Assembly: GCF_014284275.1 (NCBI RefSeq)
Contig: NZ_JACOFU010000009.1
Coordinates: 1-64,000 of the forward strand
Direction of reading: 5' to 3'
Source of the DNA: Affinundibacterium amnicola
GTDB lineage: Bacteria > Pseudomonadota > Gammaproteobacteria > Burkholderiales > Burkholderiaceae_D
DNA length: 64,000 nt
Shown here piece after piece: positions 35,468 through 43,358 of this stretch. A program made the translations under genes and the position numbers. Numbering within the stretch: the stretch's first letter is position 1; each line of letters starts with the position of its first letter. The notes beneath the pieces were generated by a model. That model searched no databases, was not told the DNA's origin, and saw only the letters and a list, made by a program, of their open reading frames with translations.

Positions 35468-37756
35468 GTGGCATATATTCGTAGTCGTCAACATCAAAAA
35501 AACGCGGTCCAGTTCAAACATACTTTGATCGCTATTGCTGTTTTGGCAGCACCGCTGTCGGTGCAAGCACAAACCGAAGCGCAAAAGAGTACGCAAGAGC
35601 AAAGTAAAAAAGAAAATGCTTTGCCTGAAATTAAAGTGCAAAGCACGCAAGATATCCCTTACAAGGCAGAAGTATCTAGCTCCAGTAAACTGGTGAAACC
35701 CTTGTTGGAAACGCCGCAGATGGTATCGGTCATCAAAAAAGAACTCTTGCAAGAACAAGGCGCATACAACTTGATGGACGCTTTGCGCAATACGCCAGGT
35801 ATCACAATGCAATTGGGTGAAAATGGTAATACTGCCGCGGGTGATACATTCCAGATGCGTGGTTTCGCCAGTCAGTCTTCCGTTTTTGTCGATGGCGTTC
35901 GTGATTTAGGAGCGATTACACGCGACACATTTAATGTAGAACAAGTTGAAGTCGTCAAAGGTCCGGCAGGCGCAGACGTTGGTCGTGGTGCAGCTTCTGG
36001 CTATATTAATTTGGCGTCTAAAGCGGCGATGTTGGACGATGTGACGAGTGGTACTGCCAGCATCAATAATGGCAATAACAAACGCGTCACTGCCGACATC
36101 AATCGCAAAATCGGTGATACGACAGCCTTGCGCTTGAACGTGTTCAAGCAAGATGGTGGTGTTGCAGGTCGTGATCAGGTCGAGAGTAATGGCTACGGTA
36201 TCGCGCCGTCTATCGCCGTGGGCTTGGGGCAAAAATCACGTGCCTATTTTTACTCACAACACATTCGTCAAAACAATGTACCAGACGGTGGTATTCCTAC
36301 CGTTGGCCTAAAAGGCTTCTATAACGCGAATGCCTTATTGTTGAATGCGCCTAAAGTCGATAGCGAAAACTTTTACGGTAGCGTCAACGACTTCGAAAAA
36401 GTAGAAGCGGATATGGCTACTGCCAAGTTTGAATTCGATTTGAGCGACACGACAGTCTTACGCAATATTACGCGTTACGGGCAATCCTCCATGAAACGTG
36501 TGGTGACAGGTATCAACGGTGTTACCGCCGCTGGCGCGCAAGACACTTGGACGGTGGCTCGCTCACGTCAAGGTTTGGATCAAAGCAATGAAATTATCGC
36601 GAACCAAACCAGTGTTAACAGCAGCTTCGATACCGCAGGTTTGAAACATAGTTTGTCTGCGGGTGTTGAGCTCTTGATGGAAAAACAAAACACCAATACT
36701 CTAGCGGTGCCAACAGGTGTCGTTGTGCCAGCAGCCAATCTGTACAACCCGAATGCCAATGTGAGTTTGCCTATTCCTGTGAAAAATGGTGCAACGGCAG
36801 AAGGTCAAACCAAAACTGTCGCCCTCTATGTCTTTGATGCGATCGATTTGAATGACGCATGGCAGTTGAACACAGGCTTGCGCTACGAGCGCTACAACAC
36901 AGAATCACGCACGGTCAGTTTATCCACTGCAGCGGCGAATCCAACACTGCCAGTTGGCACTTTGATTCCTGCGAAAGTAACGAAGAGTGATGACCTCTTA
37001 AGTTGGAAATTAGGTACTGTTTACAAAGTTGCTAAAAATGGTCGTTTGTACGGTGTGTATGCAACCTCATTAACGCCGCCAGGTAGTGCGAATTTTTCGC
37101 TGAGCAGTGCGGCAAATAATATCAATGGTCCTTTAGCGGATGCACAAAAAACCACCAATTTGGAATTAGGTACCAAGTGGGATTTGTTAGACAAATCCTT
37201 GTCATTGACGGCGGCTTTTTATCGCACCGATAGTACTAATGAAATCGTCCAAGTCGATAGCGTTACAAATGCCTTTGCCCAATTTGGTAAGCGCCGTGTT
37301 GAAGGTGTTGAAATTGGTATCGTTGGACAAATCAATCCAGATTGGCAAGTGACCGCCGGTGCAGCAACCATGAAGACAAAAGTCTTACAAGGTTCCACTG
37401 GCAACAATGCGGCTGGCGCTGCAACACGTTGGTCACCAGATCTGACAGCGACTTTGTGGAGTAGTTACAAAATCACGCCTGCGTTCACCATTGGTGGTGG
37501 ATTACGTTATACCTCGGAGCAAAAGCGTGTGATTGATCCGGCTGCGAATCTGGCGGTGCAAAATATGCCAAATATCGCATCGAATTGGGTGGCGGATGCC
37601 GTCGCGTCTTATCAGGTGAATCGCAATCTTTCTTTGCAGTTCAATGTGGCGAACTTGACGGACAAAGCTTATGTCAATACCTTGAATAACAGTGGCGCAC
37701 GATACACTGTTGGTACACCTCGTACCTTCTCATTAAGTGCCAATGTCTTGTTCTAA
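35468..37756 (+). CDS. TonB-dependent siderophore receptor, Fiu/catecholate type
   Basis: 762 residues. A signal peptide (cleavage after V-Q-A) precedes a short TonB-box-like stretch (L-P-E-I-K-V), then the plug domain (about 60-175; R-G-F-A-S-Q-S-S-V-F-V-D-G-V-R-D; V-E-V-V-K-G-P-A-G) and a 22-strand barrel ending with the usual aromatic strand N-V-L-F. The plug resembles Fiu/PiuA receptors for monomeric catecholates. The start is GTG, with CGGAG about 8 bases upstream. Divergent piuC and Fur boxes support a ferric-siderophore role; the exact ligand is inferred only. A terminator follows about 60 bases after the stop. Confidence 0.94.
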   Translation: MAYIRSRQHQKNAVQFKHTLIAIAVLAAPLSVQAQTEAQKSTQEQSKKENALPEIKVQSTQDIPYKAEVSSSSKLVKPLLETPQMVSVIKKELLQEQGAYNLMDALRNTPGITMQLGENGNTAAGDTFQMRGFASQSSVFVDGVRDLGAITRDTFNVEQVEVVKGPAGADVGRGAASGYINLASKAAMLDDVTSGTASINNGNNKRVTADINRKIGDTTALRLNVFKQDGGVAGRDQVESNGYGIAPSIAVGLGQKSRAYFYSQHIRQNNVPDGGIPTVGLKGFYNANALLLNAPKVDSENFYGSVNDFEKVEADMATAKFEFDLSDTTVLRNITRYGQSSMKRVVTGINGVTAAGAQDTWTVARSRQGLDQSNEIIANQTSVNSSFDTAGLKHSLSAGVELLMEKQNTNTLAVPTGVVVPAANLYNPNANVSLPIPVKNGATAEGQTKTVALYVFDAIDLNDAWQLNTGLRYERYNTESRTVSLSTAAANPTLPVGTLIPAKVTKSDDLLSWKLGTVYKVAKNGRLYGVYATSLTPPGSANFSLSSAANNINGPLADAQKTTNLELGTKWDLLDKSLSLTAAFYRTDSTNEIVQVDSVTNAFAQFGKRRVEGVEIGIVGQINPDWQVTAGAATMKTKVLQGSTGNNAAGAATRWSPDLTATLWSSYKITPAFTIGGGLRYTSEQKRVIDPAANLAVQNMPNIASNWVADAVASYQVNRNLSLQFNVANLTDKAYVNTLNNSGARYTVGTPRTFSLSANVLF

Positions 37757-37815
37757 GCATCGCATGATGGAAACGATGACTAGTCAGTCTGATTAGTCAT
37801 TAGTGCATTGATCTT

Positions 37816-37848
37816 AAAGCGCATCATCATTCTGGTGGTGCGCTTTTT
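37816..37848 (+). terminator. Intrinsic terminator after the TonB receptor
   Basis: AAAGCGCATCAT (37816-37827) pairs with GTGGTGCGCTTT, including two G-U pairs, and is followed by a T-run. Confidence 0.85.
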
Positions 37849-37974
37849 ATTTGCCGGAAGTATTGCGGATGGCATTCAAAATCGTCATTTTTGTGTATAG
37901 TTGTCGAGTCGCGGTGAATCCGCAGATATCGTGATGGCTTATTAGGTTTTTAGGTTTGAATAAGGAGAAACAAA

Positions 37975-38433
37975 ATGGATGCTATGAAAAAACAAGCTGC
38001 AATTGATGCGCTGAATCACATCATGGAATTGGAACTTGCCGGTGTCGTGCGTTACACCCATTATTCTTTGATGGTGTATGGCTATAACCGTATTCCTATC
38101 GTTTCGTGGTTGAAAGGAAATGCGGATGAGAGTTTGGCGCATGCACACAAAGCTGGTGAATTGGTGACGCTGCTAGGTGGTCATCCTTCGCTAAAAATTG
38201 GTGCACTACTAGAAACGGAGCAGCATGATATCGGTGATATTTTGCGTGAAAGTTTGGATTTAGAAACCACCGCTTTGTCTGCCTATTATGCATTGCTGAA
38301 AATTGTCGAAGGCAATTCAGTTCTACTCGAAGAATATGCGCGCGAAATGATCGTCGCCGAAGAGTTGCATTTAGATGAAGTCAACAAAATGTTGCGTCGC
38401 CCTGGCGCTATTGAAGTGTTTGCTGCATCCTAA
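37975..38433 (+). CDS. Bacterioferritin-like iron-storage protein
   Basis: 152 residues forming a four-helix ferritin-like bundle. Helix A has L-E-L-A-G-V-V-R-Y with Glu18/Glu20; helix B has D-E-S-L-A-H-A-H; helix C carries Glu97 (L-E-T-T-A); helix D has V-A-E-E-L-H-L-D-E with Glu129/130 and His132. These supply a probable di-iron centre, although the helix-B motif is E-S-L-A-H rather than the usual E-x-x-H and no haem-ligand Met is obvious. AAGGAG precedes the ATG. It stores or detoxifies iron brought in by the neighbouring Fur-regulated genes; no Fur box is seen upstream. Confidence 0.88.
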   Translation: MDAMKKQAAIDALNHIMELELAGVVRYTHYSLMVYGYNRIPIVSWLKGNADESLAHAHKAGELVTLLGGHPSLKIGALLETEQHDIGDILRESLDLETTALSAYYALLKIVEGNSVLLEEYAREMIVAEELHLDEVNKMLRRPGAIEVFAAS

Positions 38434-38446
38434 TCGTGTCTCGCTA

Positions 38447-38468
38447 AGTCGGGCTGCTTAGCCCGACT
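38447..38468 (+). terminator. Hairpin after the bacterioferritin gene, likely terminator
   Basis: AGTCGGGCT (38447-38455) pairs perfectly with AGCCCGACT (38460-38468) across a GCTT loop. The following CTTGTTTCCTTC is only moderately T-rich, so termination efficiency is uncertain. Confidence 0.65.
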
Positions 38469-38672
38469 CTTGTTTCCTTCTCCTCCATCATTGAGCTTAA
38501 ACCGCTATTCCATGTCGCCAGAACATCATCGAATGCTGTCTAAGAATGTGCTTAGGCGGCAAGCCGCGGGAGCTAGGAAATTAAGCCCGCCCATCGATTT
38601 TCTTGATAGCTGCCTGACAGATTAATTGACATGAACGGTGAGCGCATACAATCTTAATATGAGGAGTCTTCA

Positions 38673-39242
38673 ATGGATTTAATTTTGTTGCAGCCCGGTA
38701 ATGCAGAAATGTTCGGCGGCTTGATGGATGGCGCTGATGATAATCCTGTGTTGACGGAAGATGGCAGAGAAAGTGGCGATATCAAGTTTGCTCAATGCAT
38801 TGAATTGGTATCGCTGCGTCAAGGAATGAAACAACAGATCACGACAGACCCAAGTAACTTGGCACGTAATTCAGATCGCCCGGTTATTACCGAATTTACT
38901 TGCGTGAAATATGTCGATAAAACTTCGGTGAAGTTATATGAATATTGTCTGCGTGCACAAGTGCTTAGCACGGATCAAAAAAGTCCAACCAAGATTTTTA
39001 TCTTACGCAAAACGAATGAGAAGTTCGCTGTCTTCATGACGATTGAGTTACGTGACGCCATCATCAGCGAGATTCAGTTTCAATCACACCCCAACGATAT
39101 GCCGACTGAACAATTTAAACTAAGCTTCACCGAAATCTTATGTACTTATTCCGTACAAGGCGCTGACAAAGCGAACCCTGGTAATTTCACTTCTGGGTGG
39201 AGTATTGCGCACAACCGACCAATTGCGCAGTTGACTGATTGA
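38673..39242 (+). CDS. Hcp family type VI secretion tube protein, orphan
   Basis: 189 residues. Central motifs match Hcp: I-T-E-F-T-C-V-K-Y-V-D-K-T-S-V-K-L beside the F-T-K-Y-I-D-K-S-T-P-x-L of Pseudomonas Hcp1, then a conserved I-F-I-L-R-K strand, I-I-S-E-I-Q-F, Q-F-K-L-S-F-T-E-I and the C-terminal S-G-W-S-I-A-H-N-R. Hcp forms hexameric rings of the T6SS inner tube and may carry effectors. An N-terminal segment of about 35 residues is longer than in compact Hcp proteins. GAGGAG precedes the ATG. No other T6SS gene is in the window, so it is an orphan or auxiliary Hcp. Confidence 0.85.
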   Translation: MDLILLQPGNAEMFGGLMDGADDNPVLTEDGRESGDIKFAQCIELVSLRQGMKQQITTDPSNLARNSDRPVITEFTCVKYVDKTSVKLYEYCLRAQVLSTDQKSPTKIFILRKTNEKFAVFMTIELRDAIISEIQFQSHPNDMPTEQFKLSFTEILCTYSVQGADKANPGNFTSGWSIAHNRPIAQLTD

Positions 39243-39282
39243 CCTAGGACTCGGGGCACGTGTCATTTTGGGTTTGCCTATT

Positions 39283-39570
39283 TCAACTGAGTTTTGACGA
39301 AAGTAGGCGTTTTCTTAGCAAGGACCCGATGAGAAAAGTGAGACCCAAGCTCAGTGCGCTTACCAGCAGATAAATCAGACTTGCATTCAGCAGACCTAGA
39401 TAGGTATGTGCCGTAAAGAATGCGTTGATATGAATAAAGAATCCGCAGATCATCCAAGGTATGGCGGGGAGTGGTTTATTGAGCCATGATTGACGCTGAT
39501 GGCATAGATAAATCAGTCCATTGGCAATGACTACACTAAGTAGAAATATCGTTGTTGCGAGTTGGCTCAT
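39283..39570 (-). CDS. Small membrane protein of unknown function
   Basis: 95 residues with three hydrophobic helices, the second containing P-W-M-I-C-G-F-F-I-H-I-N-A-F-F, and a basic C-terminal tail (L-R-K-R-L-L). ATG at 39570 follows GGGAAAGAGA, a better site than the in-frame start at 39594. It converges with hcp and follows the DUF2325 gene on the same strand by about 85 bases. It might resemble the small membrane proteins found in iron clusters, but I cannot assign a family. Confidence 0.65.
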   Translation of the reverse strand: MSQLATTIFLLSVVIANGLIYLCHQRQSWLNKPLPAIPWMICGFFIHINAFFTAHTYLGLLNASLIYLLVSALSLGLTFLIGSLLRKRLLSSKLS

Positions 39571-39655
39571 GTGTCTCTTTCCCGTGCAATTCATTCGTTT
39601 TTGCTGGTAGGGTGGGAGCTACCAGCGGCTATAAAATTGAGCAGTAAGCGAGGCC

Positions 39656-40915
39656 TTAAGATGTGGGGCTACTATGTTCTTCGTTTTGCCCAGATTCTAA
39701 TTCTTCAGACGCTTGTTCCAGACCGCGTGCCAGTGATGAGACGCTAGGATTCTCAACGAACACACAGCGTTTGCCGGTACGTTTACAAAATTCTTTGACA
39801 CGCCAATACGCATTGTGGCTAATGCAGCCAGTTTGGCAGATCACCAAATCAGCAGCAGCGAGGCTGCTATCTAACAGACTTTGACTATCTTCCATGCCAC
39901 CATCGTGATGTGCAAAGCGGCCACCTACGCGCTCAATTAAATCGCGGTAACTAGCAACATTGCCGCTACGACCGCCAACACATAAAACATTTTTTTGTTG
40001 TAGTTGAATCGCAATCGGAATCGTTCGATGATGTTTAATCTCGACGGATTTCACCTCTTGCACTTGGTGCTGTTCAGTTTGCTCAGTATGTTGAGCGGTT
40101 CGCCGAGTTGCGGACAGTAGTTGATGCTTGAGTTCGCGCACCAATTGTTCTAACTCATGTTGACGCGATATCATTTGTTCGATTTTTTGTTGCAAGCGTT
40201 GGCGGCTAGCTAATTCTGGAACTGTATTTTTGAGCGCTTGTAAATCTGTATTGAGATAAGCGATGACGCTTTCTTTGCCAATATTTTCAGCCCGCAGTTG
40301 CACGATGGTTTGCTGTAATTGTTCAATCTCATGTGCCTTCTCTTGGATATGACGTGTTTGCCGTTCTTGTTGCCGCGCCATCTCACGACCAAGTATTGCG
40401 TTCTCTTCCAATAAGGCATTAAATCTGACGATGTCAGCACGCACCGTTGCACCTGCTTGGTGTTGCAGCATGTGCATATCGCGGCACATGCCTTCTTGTA
40501 TGCTGTAGTCACACAAAGGATGGGTTAAGCCAGCCCAGAATGCGCCAGCCACGTCACCCTGATAAATCGCATCAACCCAGAGTTGCACCAGTGCTTCGCG
40601 TGTCTTCGCGATGCGGAAGCGTTTGATGGTTAGCGCATAGCGTTGATCCAAATCTTCTTGCAAGATCTCGGAAACTCGGTTGCGTTGACTGCATTCAGCG
40701 ATTGCGCCAACATGAATTTCATAGTCGTCTGCCTGCATATTGCCGCCCAAAGCTTTGCTAATCAGGCGACGTAATACCGCCAGCGGAATGCAAACGCCGA
40801 TGATAGGACAATGCGTATCGCGCGATAAATCCCATAAGCGACGACGGCGCGATCCGGCTGAAGACGACTTGGTGGCAGATTCGTTCTTGGCAGAAGAGCT
40901 GTGTTTTTCGCACAT
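39656..40915 (-). CDS. DUF2325 domain protein with long coiled coil
   Basis: 419 residues. The C-terminal domain (about 308-400) is DUF2325: V-L-C-V-G-G-R-S-G-N, H-H-D-G-G-M-E-D and D-L-V-I-C-Q-T-G-C-I-S-H-N, a Rossmann-like fold with conserved Asp and His. The central part (about 175-285) is a Gln/Glu-rich coiled coil. The N-terminal region starts with a Cys, a Ser/Lys-rich stretch, then a conserved helical segment. The domain's activity is unknown. AGGAG 8 bases before ATG supports the start. It ends a four-gene unit led by Fur-controlled hemP, so iron-linked expression is expected. Confidence 0.88.
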   Translation of the reverse strand: MCEKHSSSAKNESATKSSSAGSRRRRLWDLSRDTHCPIIGVCIPLAVLRRLISKALGGNMQADDYEIHVGAIAECSQRNRVSEILQEDLDQRYALTIKRFRIAKTREALVQLWVDAIYQGDVAGAFWAGLTHPLCDYSIQEGMCRDMHMLQHQAGATVRADIVRFNALLEENAILGREMARQQERQTRHIQEKAHEIEQLQQTIVQLRAENIGKESVIAYLNTDLQALKNTVPELASRQRLQQKIEQMISRQHELEQLVRELKHQLLSATRRTAQHTEQTEQHQVQEVKSVEIKHHRTIPIAIQLQQKNVLCVGGRSGNVASYRDLIERVGGRFAHHDGGMEDSQSLLDSSLAAADLVICQTGCISHNAYWRVKEFCKRTGKRCVFVENPSVSSLARGLEQASEELESGQNEEHSSPTS

Positions 40916-40941
40916 GATGAAACTCCTGATGTTGATGACAT

Positions 40942-41178
40942 TTAGTGGAAAGTATGTGGTGAATCGTGACTCTTTTGCTCAGGCGTAAAGTTTTGTGCAT
41001 GTTCTATCGTGGTCTGCGCTTGTGCGACCATCTTGGATAACTCTGCAAAAGCCGTCAGATCTAGTCGCAGAGAAATTGACTGTAGGCTCAGGTGCACAAC
41101 ACCACATTCCGGGCAAATCATGATTTCGCCAATTTTGCTATTGGCAATACTTAAATGTTGGCAGGCATTATTTTTCAT
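40942..41178 (-). CDS. Small protein with CPxCG zinc-knuckle motif
   Basis: 78 residues from ATG 41178. Cys22 and Cys25 in I-C-P-E-C-G-V, with Cys6 and His8 nearby, could bind zinc or iron. The second half is an amphipathic helix (F-A-E-L-S-K-M-V-A-Q-A-Q). The frame is open upstream to 41247, overlapping the preceding gene; 41178 leaves an 8-base gap, normal for an operon. It lies between an unknown gene and the DUF2325 gene in the hemP-led unit. No family recognised. Confidence 0.7.
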   Translation of the reverse strand: MKNNACQHLSIANSKIGEIMICPECGVVHLSLQSISLRLDLTAFAELSKMVAQAQTTIEHAQNFTPEQKSHDSPHTFH

Positions 41179-41186
41179 ATTTGATG

Positions 41187-41498
41187 TCACTCGCTTAGGC
41201 TGATAGAAAGCGCTTGGATGGTTTGTGATGGCGCGATGGCGTGCCAAGATAAAGCTCTCGCACTGTCTTGATCCTCATACCGATCAATGCGCAAGGCAGG
41301 GTGTTGAAAGTGTGAAATTGCTGATGGATGATTTGCTCCAATCGGCGAGCGAACATCATGCGTGTGCAGGGTGATCTTTATTGCGCTGCGTTCTGGCATT
41401 TGCCTGCGTTGCTCAAATCTTCCTTGGCTTGAGTTGGTCGTGATGGTGCGCGATTGCTCATCGAACAGCGCGCGAACAATGCTTGCTTTGCAATGCAT
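41187..41498 (-). CDS. Protein of unknown function in the hemP operon
   Basis: 103 residues from ATG 41498, chosen because GGAG lies 5 bases upstream; the open frame extends further to 41612 without a ribosome-binding site. The protein is polar and His-rich (eight or so His, including H-T-H-D and H-F-Q-H-P) with one Cys and no membrane segment. The central stretch R-S-A-I-K-I-T-L-H-T-H-D reads as beta structure. The His content might reflect metal or haem binding, which is inference only. It follows hemP by about 165 bases that include a hairpin. Confidence 0.65.
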   Translation of the reverse strand: MHCKASIVRALFDEQSRTITTNSSQGRFEQRRQMPERSAIKITLHTHDVRSPIGANHPSAISHFQHPALRIDRYEDQDSARALSWHAIAPSQTIQALSISLSE

Positions 41499-41585
41499 AG
41501 TGTCTCCACATAAGTGGCACTGGCTGGCGATGACTGGCTGGTGCTTTAAAAATATAAAACGGATGAGGGAAAGCGAAGTAATTAG

Positions 41586-41659
41586 GTGCAACAACAATAA
41601 GTGCAACAACAAAAAAACAATAATGCAATCTGCATCTGGAATTTTTGAGAGAAAATTCC
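41586..41659 (-). repeat. 15-bp tandem repeat and hairpin between hemP and the next gene
   Basis: On the plus strand GTGCAACAACAATAA (41586-41600) is followed by GTGCAACAACAAAAA (41601-41615), a near-perfect 15-bp duplication. Next to it GGAATTTT (41638-41645) and AAAATTCC (41652-41659) form an 8-bp hairpin just after the hemP stop. Read on the minus strand, the hairpin is followed about 25 bases later by a seven-T run, so it may attenuate transcription into the downstream genes. Confidence 0.5.
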
Positions 41660-41663
41660 GTAG

Positions 41664-41849
41664 TTATTTAGTCAGAATCAGTTTTCCCATTGACGTACAA
41701 CGCAATCGATACACCATGCCTTGGTGTTCAATTTCGATTTCTTGATGCCCTTGTAAAATATCTCGACTATGCAAGCGCAATGGCGCGGCGACCGCTGTTG
41801 CTGGTTTCAGTAGAGCGGGACTGGTTTGGCTAGATTCTGTGAGGTTCAT
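41664..41849 (-). CDS. hemP: Hemin uptake protein HemP
   Basis: 61 residues from ATG 41849. The C-terminal half is the HemP domain: L-H-S-R-D-I-L-Q-G, then I-E-H-Q-G-M-V-Y-R-L-R-C-T-S-M-G-K-L-I-L. HemP/HmuP proteins are small cytoplasmic regulators or accessories needed for expression of haem uptake genes in several proteobacteria. A longer reading from 41885 is possible, but a TATAAT -10 element (41884-41889) overlaps that ATG, so it would precede the transcript. The shorter form also has the usual family length. A Fur box lies within the promoter. No haem receptor gene is nearby. Confidence 0.9.
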   Translation of the reverse strand: MNLTESSQTSPALLKPATAVAAPLRLHSRDILQGHQEIEIEHQGMVYRLRCTSMGKLILTK

Positions 41850-41883
41850 ACAAAGCGGATCGTTTAAGTTAATCAATGAATCC

Positions 41884-41913
41884 ATTATAAATGCGAATCA
41901 TTCTCATTTACAA
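41884..41913 (-). promoter_or_regulatory. hemP promoter with embedded Fur box
   Basis: On the minus strand TTGTAA (41913-41908) is spaced 18 bases from a perfect TATAAT (41889-41884). Between them lies the Fur-type core TGCGAATCATTCTCA (41892-41906 on the plus strand), one base away from TGAGAATCATTCTCA apart from its C. Fur binding here would directly exclude RNA polymerase. Confidence 0.85.
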
Positions 41914-42069
41914 GTGAAATTTTATGCTTTCTACTTTGTCTATGACGCAGCTTTGTTTGAACCGTGCAAAAGGGTTGAACGGTTAATTTTTGTTATTGAA
42001 TCGAGATCGATAGATTTGATTCGCTACTTCGCTTAGACTCGCTTTCTCAAACACAGGTAAGAGACTAAG

Positions 42070-42852
42070 ATGATGCGCAACAAGTTACTCTTATGGCAGG
42101 CAGATGTTCCCGATGCGCGAGATCATTTGTTTCGGGCTTCAGTAGTCGATTTGCCATCACGGATCGACTTGCGGCGCGATTGCCCGCCGGTATTCGATCA
42201 AGGTGAGCGCATTGGTAGCTGCACGGCGAATGCGGTCTGTCATGCCTTTCGGTTTAATTTATTACGTGAAGCCAGATTGTCGGAACGAGCCGCGCCAAAA
42301 TATCTTCCTTCGCGCTTGTTTTTGCATTACAACGCACGGGCCTTGGCCGGCATGCATCTGGAAAATAAAGGTGCACAAATTCGCGATGCGATGAAGAGTG
42401 TGGCCAAGCATGGTATTTGTCGTGAGCGAAGTTGGCCCTATCGTGCGCACCGATATGCAGAGTTGCCAACGGATACCGCTTATCAGCAAGCTTTGCGCTT
42501 TCAAAGCATTGCTTATCAACGTGTGCAACACGATTTAATTGAACTGAAAGAATGCTTGGCAGAAGGATTTCCCTTTGTCTTTGGCTTGACTGTATTTAGC
42601 GCTTTTACCAGCGCGTCTATGCAAGCACGTGGTGTTTTAGCACTGCCCAAAAAAGAGGAAGAAAAAATTGGTGGTCATGCCGTGCTAGCGGTTGGATACA
42701 ACGATGCGACCCAAAGGTTTCTCATCATGAATTCGTGGGGCGAGAGCTGGGGACAAGGAGGTTATTTCAGCGTCCCTTACGATTATGTGATGCAAGAAAA
42801 AATGGCGAGAGATTTTTGGACTTTACGCGCGGTTGAGAATGATGCAGCGTGA
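42070..42852 (+). CDS. Papain-like C1 family cysteine protease
   Basis: 260 residues. Q44-G and the catalytic G-S-C51-T-A-N-A motif, His203 in G-G-H-A-V-L-A-V-G-Y and Asn221 in N-S-W-G-E-S-W-G form a complete papain triad with oxyanion Gln. There is no signal peptide and only about 30 residues before the mature-like start, so it lacks the usual inhibitory propeptide and looks cytosolic. The D-A-R-D-H and L-P-S-R-I-D-L-R segments match bacterial C1 proteins of this short type. It stands alone. Two ATG codons are adjacent at the start. Substrate unknown. Confidence 0.9.
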   Translation: MMRNKLLLWQADVPDARDHLFRASVVDLPSRIDLRRDCPPVFDQGERIGSCTANAVCHAFRFNLLREARLSERAAPKYLPSRLFLHYNARALAGMHLENKGAQIRDAMKSVAKHGICRERSWPYRAHRYAELPTDTAYQQALRFQSIAYQRVQHDLIELKECLAEGFPFVFGLTVFSAFTSASMQARGVLALPKKEEEKIGGHAVLAVGYNDATQRFLIMNSWGESWGQGGYFSVPYDYVMQEKMARDFWTLRAVENDAA

Positions 42853-42992
42853 TGGAAATCCTCAATAGGAATACTTAAAATGGCGCAGGGTAGAGCCTGC
42901 CCTTGAATGCTTGAGTCGGGTGCGTGGAACCGAAGGTAGCGTTGCACGACTAGGCGGACACCACAACGCCAGCCGCTATTTTGTGTAAATCC

Positions 42993-43086
42993 AAATAAAA
43001 AGGCACCCTATCTATTTCTTCATCTAAGTGCCTCAAGGCTGGACATGCTCGAACAGTCCATAGATGACGATTGACAGATAGGGTGC
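42993..43086 (-). terminator. Three-tier structured hairpin with T-run, terminator or small RNA 3' end
   Basis: Three nested perfect stems: 11 bp (GCACCCTATCT 43003-43013 with AGATAGGGTGC 43076-43086), 7 bp (TCATCTA 43020-43026 with TAGATGA 43061-43067) and 5 bp (TGGAC 43040-43044 with GTCCA 43056-43060). On the minus strand the outer stem is followed by CTTTTTATTT, so it should terminate transcripts coming from the riboswitch about 400 bases upstream. It is larger than an ordinary terminator. Confidence 0.75.
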
Positions 43087-43314
43087 GGCGAAGAAAACTG
43101 TGAAACTCCTGATGCAGTTTTACGAATGACATCGTTCAAGAGGCGTTTGCAGAATCTGATGCAATATGCGCATAAAACATGATGTCAAAAAGTGATTAAA
43201 CTGCCGGAATGAATTTTGATAATGTCGATCAATGCAAAAAGCATTTTTAAGAAATTTCTTCTGATCTTCTCAATTATTCTGTACATGAATAAGTTGAAAA
43301 TAAACTAGCCATAA

Positions 43315-43358
43315 GCAAATAAGAGGCAAACAACAAGCAAACAACAAGCCAAATAATC
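43315..43358 (-). repeat. 11-bp tandem repeat, 4 units
   Basis: On the plus strand four consecutive 11-base units start at 43315, 43326, 43337 and 43348: GCAAATAAGAG, GCAAACAACAA, GCAAACAACAA and GCCAAATAATC. The two central units are identical. It lies inside the doubtful 67-codon frame after the riboswitch. Confidence 0.75.

Noticed and set aside
42950..43132. Minus-strand 60-codon frame upstream of the protease gene's end
   Set aside because: It spans the entire three-tier hairpin and its T-run, so it is better explained by RNA structure.
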